A stretch of 64,000 nucleotides of DNA, from positions 270,001 to 334,000 of the forward strand of contig JAMWET010001886.1 of the NCBI GenBank assembly GCA_024036415.1. The letters are read 5' to 3'. The stretch is from Prochilodus magdalenae. Its lineage: Eukaryota; Chordata; Actinopteri; Characiformes; Prochilodontidae. Both the position numbers and the translations under genes were made by a program. Below are positions 59,284-64,000 of the stretch, piece by piece; the first letter of the stretch is position 1; each line of letters begins with the position of its first letter. Below the pieces are notes generated by a model. That model did not search any database. It had not been told where the DNA came from and was given only the letters and a program-made list of their open reading frames with translations.

Positions 59284-59646
59284 AATATGGAGCGCTTCAC
59301 AGGTTTGCGTGTCATCCTTTCGCATTCTTCTCTGCATCAATCCAATTTTAGTATATGTGCTGCCATAGCAAGCTTAACTTTATTACAGTAAAACCACTGA
59401 TGGAGAGATAACACCTGTCCTCTCTCCAAGTTTAGATTGGTTCACCGTAGCCCCACCCACTCATATTCAAAGACACCTGCAACTAGATCTGGATTCATTA
59501 GCTTGAGTACACATACCTCCTGACTGCTGTTTGCAGTGCTGGTCAGTTACTCATTAAATGTAATTGGTATCTGTACGTGAGCAGAGCTTTCTGTGTGTAT
59601 TTCCATACTGGGGGTCTTTTTACTTTAACTCCGCCCCTTTACGCCC

Positions 59647-60130
59647 AGATCTGTCCTTCCTTTAGGCTTATGTGTGCATTAAAACATAACATGTCCAACT
59701 GAAAGAAGTGTGAAAGAAGTCTGAGTCCACCAATCAGGGTGCAGTGGTCACATTGCTTTAAGCTTGTTTAGACCTTTTGGACAGAGCTTGGTTCTAGCTA
59801 ATGGAACCTGTTGTCCTTTCATGTTTTTGCTTATGATCATGTGAATAGATGTCAGTGTCTAATTAATGAGCTTCTATTAAAGACTGGGGGACTGAGAGAC
59901 ACTGGAGTCTCTTCTCCTACACTGAGCTGATGAAGAGTCGTGTTCCAGAAATGATAACAGGACATTAGAGCCATAATAAACCATGCTCCTGTTACTCTCC
60001 ATACTTAAGTACATCTGTAAGTAAATACTTTAGTCCTTTTAACTAAAGTGAGAAACTTCTCCTGTGTCTGTAGGAACAGTTTACCTTTGGAATCTCTACT
60101 TTAAGTACATGATAAAAGCTGACAACCTAT
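59647..60130 (-). repeat. ~480-bp dispersed repeat, inverse copy of 18090-18568
   Basis: Reverse-complement counterpart, sharing GGACATTAGAGCCATAATAA and ATCTGTCCTTCC...AGGCTTATGTG. A 50-bp fragment adjoining it (GAAGTCTGAGTCCACCAATC) also occurs at 57443. Confidence 0.65.
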
Positions 60131-61394
60131 TATGTATCGCAAACAATCAGACTATGGCAAAGTGGAAGATGTCAGCTTCAATTTGAGGACATCTGTAACT
60201 GTATGCATTTAGTAATACTGCTTGTGGTGTCTTGGGTATTTCACTTTTTCATTGGGTGAATGTTAACCCTGCTAAGCTGTGTGCCTAGCTCGGATTTGCA
60301 GGGAATCTCTCTGGAATCTTAACACAAACAAGACCTTCCTTTTCGCAGAAATGGATCCTGAAACAAGGGCCAGAGATAGTTTGACTCATATAAACCATGC
60401 CAAGACCATACACATGCGATTAAAGGAAGGAACGGTACTGAAAGCTCTTTAGAGAGCATGTCTGGCATGCTGTCAGGCACACAGCACCGAGGTATAATAA
60501 CATTGTCCAGTTACTAAAGAAACTCTCCTGGGCAGTCCCTGAGGCTATTATCCAGCTTGGCACTTTCTTGACCTCCAGCTAAGCACATGCATTCACGGTC
60601 CAGAAATCACTTTCCTTAAATGAAAGACATGCAACTCTTCGACACTGAAAGGGAGCTTTGATACACTCAAGAGAAACACAACCACTGCAGATTATGCTTC
60701 ACTCTAAAACATATCGTCGCTGCCCAAAGAAAATGACTCCAATGACTTTACAAGAGAGGAAAACCCAACCTCATTTCATACAAGTCAATGGAACCAGACC
60801 TTTTCCCAAACAGTTTTGGGCCATTTCTGTTGGGCCATTCAGCATGAATTTTTCACACAGTGTAAACAGCAGCTGCTGTGTTCAAATGATGCACAAAATT
60901 ACAAAAATAATAAGACACCTGTTTTTCTTTGGACAGCGCCGAAATGTGCCAAATACTGACGCCACAATCTGATCTAAAAGATTAATATCAGTTCAAAGCA
61001 ATGAAGTGAACCGCTGGCTATGGCTATTTCACCTTATTGTACTGTTGTAGAAGTGGCACAAAAAGACATGGTGCAGTGTGGCATGTTTTCAGTATGGCAA
61101 ACAGACAATTAAGATTAATGCTTGCAATGTGGAACCAAAGTCCTGGAAGGGCTGTTCATTTGGTGGCCATGTTTGCAACACCACCACTCAGTTATTTCCG
61201 GCTCCTAAGACCAGGCTCCTATCTCTTCTACTGTGGAAAGGCAAGAGTACTCTATTTATTTTAACACACAATCTAACTCACAGTTTAACCAGCTAAGCTG
61301 ACTTTCTTCACAGACACCATGTTCAGCGTTCCAAGCTTTCCCATTCATATATCAACCAGCGACTGCTGAGCGTTTACGGTGGAACTATTCGAGA

Positions 61395-61560
61395 ATGAAA
61401 GCAGACCAACAGCCTCGTGTGACAGTGCGTTATCTACCAATGCTTCCCTGAGGTCCCAACTGTCTGGAAATGTCACGGGTCATGTGTCCATTTGTTGTTC
61501 TGTGGTTTCAGAAGTAATTGTGCTGGATTGTATATATTCGTCTATACTAAAAATCTGCAT
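61395..61560 (+). repeat. Duplicated segment, copy 1 (copy 2 at 63340-63490)
   Basis: Shares GGAAATGTCACGG, GTCC/TATTTGTTGTTC-type blocks and TGTATATATTC with 63340-63490 in the same orientation, about 1.95 kb apart. Confidence 0.6.
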
Positions 61561-61779
61561 AAGACATTTAAATAATAAATAATAAACAAAAATGATTTAC
61601 AATTACATGCCAGATATCGCATGCAGTAAACTTGGGGCTTTTTAACAAACCATAGCTAAACTAGTTGCATGTAAGATGCATGTACATGGCTATTACATAT
61701 TTAGCAGTATCTGCACCAAAAGCCCAGTAAATAAACTAGGCTACTCTGCACATGTTAGACAAGCTTGTAATACAACAGT

Positions 61780-62384
61780 GGGTACCACTTTAGAATAAGG
61801 CTACCGTTATACCGATTTATAAACACTTTACAAATATTAATAAGCAGTTATAACAGATTAATACAACTGGCAAAAATGACCCCCCCAATGTGGTGAATAT
61901 GTATTGAAGCCGACAGCGTTTATGCAGATTAATGGAAAAGATGAAAACTTACATTTATATTTATGGCATTTAGCTGACGCTCTTACCCAGAGCGACTTAC
62001 ATGGTTTATCACATTACAGGTAGGCCAGTGTAGTGTTAGGAGTCTTGTCCAAGGACTCTTATTGGTGTAGGACAGCATAGTCACCCAGACCGGGATTCAA
62101 ACCCGTCTCCCACATGTGGTGGTGGCTACCTAACAGGTAGTGGTGTTATTTGCTGAGCTACACCAACCACAAGATCAGTAAACATCAAAATCTGATCTTT
62201 AACAGATTAAAGTATGCATGTTCAGTGTTACACTAACAACACGTCATTGTTGCCCAAGTTATTTATGTGTTGTTACTGGTTATTAACGATTTTAAGGTGT
62301 TATGACTTCATTATTGACCATTAATAAGCTCTTTTTAAACCATTTATAACGCTATGAAGGTAGCCTTATTCTAAAGTGGTACCC
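61780..62384. mobile_element. TIR element carrying a nested SINE
   Basis: Perfect 26-bp terminal inverted repeats beginning GGGTACCACTTTAGAATAAG at 61780-61805 and 62359-62384. No transposase remnant. A SINE (61951-62168) sits inside, leaving a core of about 387 bp. Confidence 0.8.
61951..62168 (-). repeat. tRNA-derived SINE, reverse copy, inside the TIR element
   Basis: ATTTAGCTGACGCTCTTACC tail at left, complement of GGTGTAGCTCAG head at right. Therefore younger than the host element. Confidence 0.82.
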
Positions 62385-62599
62385 AAAAGTGTATATGCAG
62401 ATAAAGAGTGGGCTGTTCTGTATTATTACCCTTTAAAATACACATATAGATCAGACAAATGGGTACTGAAGCCCAAACTCGGAAGACTGGAGACAGTGGT
62501 CTGTGTAGAACCTAGCATTATCTCTACTGATCCAGCTAGTTCGCTAGCCACGATGCCTGCACCACACTGTGTTAGCCTTCCAATTTATTCCAGTTGAAT

Positions 62600-62620
62600 T
62601 TCCCTCTGGGATCAATAAAG

Positions 62621-62676
<56 letters not shown>
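62600..62676 (+). repeat. Retroposon tail with (TATC)n microsatellite
   Basis: TTCCCTCTGGGATCAATAAA followed by about 14 TATC units. This tail plus tetranucleotide run is typical of a teleost LINE end. Confidence 0.75.
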
Positions 62677-62679
62677 AAT

Positions 62680-64000
62680 TGATCTGGCAACCCAGTTTGT
62701 TGAAATGCTACTGGGAAAAGGAAAGTGGGTGGAATCGCAGGCCAAAGCACACACAGACGTTTCACTCTGGAGAGGAAGTTTCAGTGAAGGACATACTGGC
62801 TGTAGCCTTGATGTTGGAAAAGCCAGTATTTCAATTTAGCATGTTACCAGATAGGTTTAGAGGCACAATGCTCTCCTTTTTGTCTTCTTCTAAAGGAACA
62901 CATGAGTCATTATAAGCAAATCCTACTGGCGTATCCCTGACCCCAAATTTAAAGTTCAATTCAGCAGCTTTTTGTAGCATTTGTGGTCCAGCAGGAATAG
63001 ACACTACTGTTTTACTAATCCCAGATGTTGAATTGGATTAAAATGCCTGTTGGAGCTCCAAGATCTCTGAAAACGCTGCCTTCTCTCGTAGGGTCCACTT
63101 GCTTAGTGATGATAAGTCAAACAGAGAGTACAAGGAGTAGCGGTTGACTGCTAGCCACAGGGGAATACGATAGGGGTTTAGCCGAGAGCACAAACTCAGC
63201 GAGAGATCCTTCATGGCGTGCCAACTCCATCCTTCTTTCTTGACTTCATTACGTGCTAAAACCACATGAATATGTCAGATGTCATCACCTGCTGCCACAT
63301 GCTACGCCATTACGGGTAAGTACACCGCACAGGAATGCAGTAACAGCCAGTAACAACAGTGCATTATCCACGAATACTTCCGTGACGTCCTAACTGACAG
63401 GAAATGTCACGGAGCCTGGGTCTATTTGTCGTTCGGTGGTTTTTAGGAACAATTGTACTGCTGTGTATATATTCATTTATGCTGAGATCTGCTACAACAC
63501 ATGCACTGTTATAGTTTCACACTGCTTTTCAAAACAACATCTTGCAAAAGTTTCACATTCTGTTCATCATTAGGACAGAAGACTTCACGGTCCATGAGCA
63601 CAAAAATACAAGTCCTTTAATGATGCCAATCATCTCCAGACAGCTGTACCGTGCTCTGTGTCACATTCAAGCAGATCCACAGACATGTCAGATGAGTTCA
63701 TAGGCCGAATAAGGATGAGTGGAGGATTTTTTCCAGGTTCTCTGAGGACACCATAGAGAGCCGTGCACCCCAGAAACTGCTTAGTATGGTAATACAGAGT
63801 ATTGAAAGGTGTCGTTGAAATAGATGCATCTGTGGTGCTGTATCTGTAGGACCCTCAGAAAGTGCATCACAGAATAAAGGACTGAGGGAGTAGACGTTAC
63901 TGATGTTCAGACACTTTCTCTGCCATCATCAGCCTGTTACAGGGGAATCTATACGCTATCAGAGCCGTAGCATATAGCATTAACTCGTAGAACGCATTCC
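62680..64000. other. Right edge, no gene recognised
   Basis: Contains the second duplicated segment (63340-63490). A 75-codon minus-strand frame at 63038-63265 shows no domain I recognise and may be transposon-derived. Confidence 0.4.

Noticed and set aside
63038..63265. 75-codon minus-strand frame with L-N-P-Y-R-I-P-L-W-L-A-V-N
   Set aside because: Looks protein-like but has no family match, no splice context and sits beside duplicated DNA; left as possibly transposon-derived.

Overview
The window reads as ray-finned (teleost) fish nuclear DNA. It is AT-rich and intron-rich, with microsatellites and many decayed Tc1/mariner-type transposons, tRNA-derived SINEs and L1-like LINE ends. I see no bacterial or viral gene arrangement. 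The repeat families suggest an otophysan fish, but that is only an impression.

Left half (534-32081, minus strand): the 5'/middle part of megf6 (multiple EGF-like domains 6), read from high to low coordinates. Sixteen coding exons can be placed to the base. All run from phase 1 to phase 1, and together they give 2,082 nt or about 694 residues. The order matches mammalian MEGF6: an EGF repeat with a CC pair, calcium-binding-type EGF repeats, the R-I-E-M-E-I-V-N-S-C repeat, a CC-rich EGF, an acidic linker ending in E-K-F, then the laminin/MEGF10-like EGF tail. The tail runs off the left edge. The signal peptide and EMI domain exons were not found and probably lie beyond the right edge.

The 16-kb intron (15958-31958) holds the most interesting item. 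At 25066-25762, on the same strand, is a candidate two-exon gene for a small secreted protein. Its first exon has a good start context, a clear signal peptide and a perfect CAG/GTGAGT donor in phase 1. A 274-nt intron follows, then an 85-codon open exon entered in phase 1 that ends in a stop. The predicted product is 140 residues and cysteine-rich, and I do not recognise the family. The same donor would also splice in frame onto megf6 exon 15835-15957.

Right half (32082-64000): no gene is recognised. It holds four copies of a ~533-bp TA-flanked Tc1-type non-autonomous element (one inserted inside an older Tc1 relic), a family of Tc1 deletion derivatives sharing one internal junction, a TIR element carrying a nested SINE, long dispersed repeat pairs, and a few repeat-free stretches that could be conserved regulatory DNA. 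It is probably megf6 5' intron or upstream sequence.
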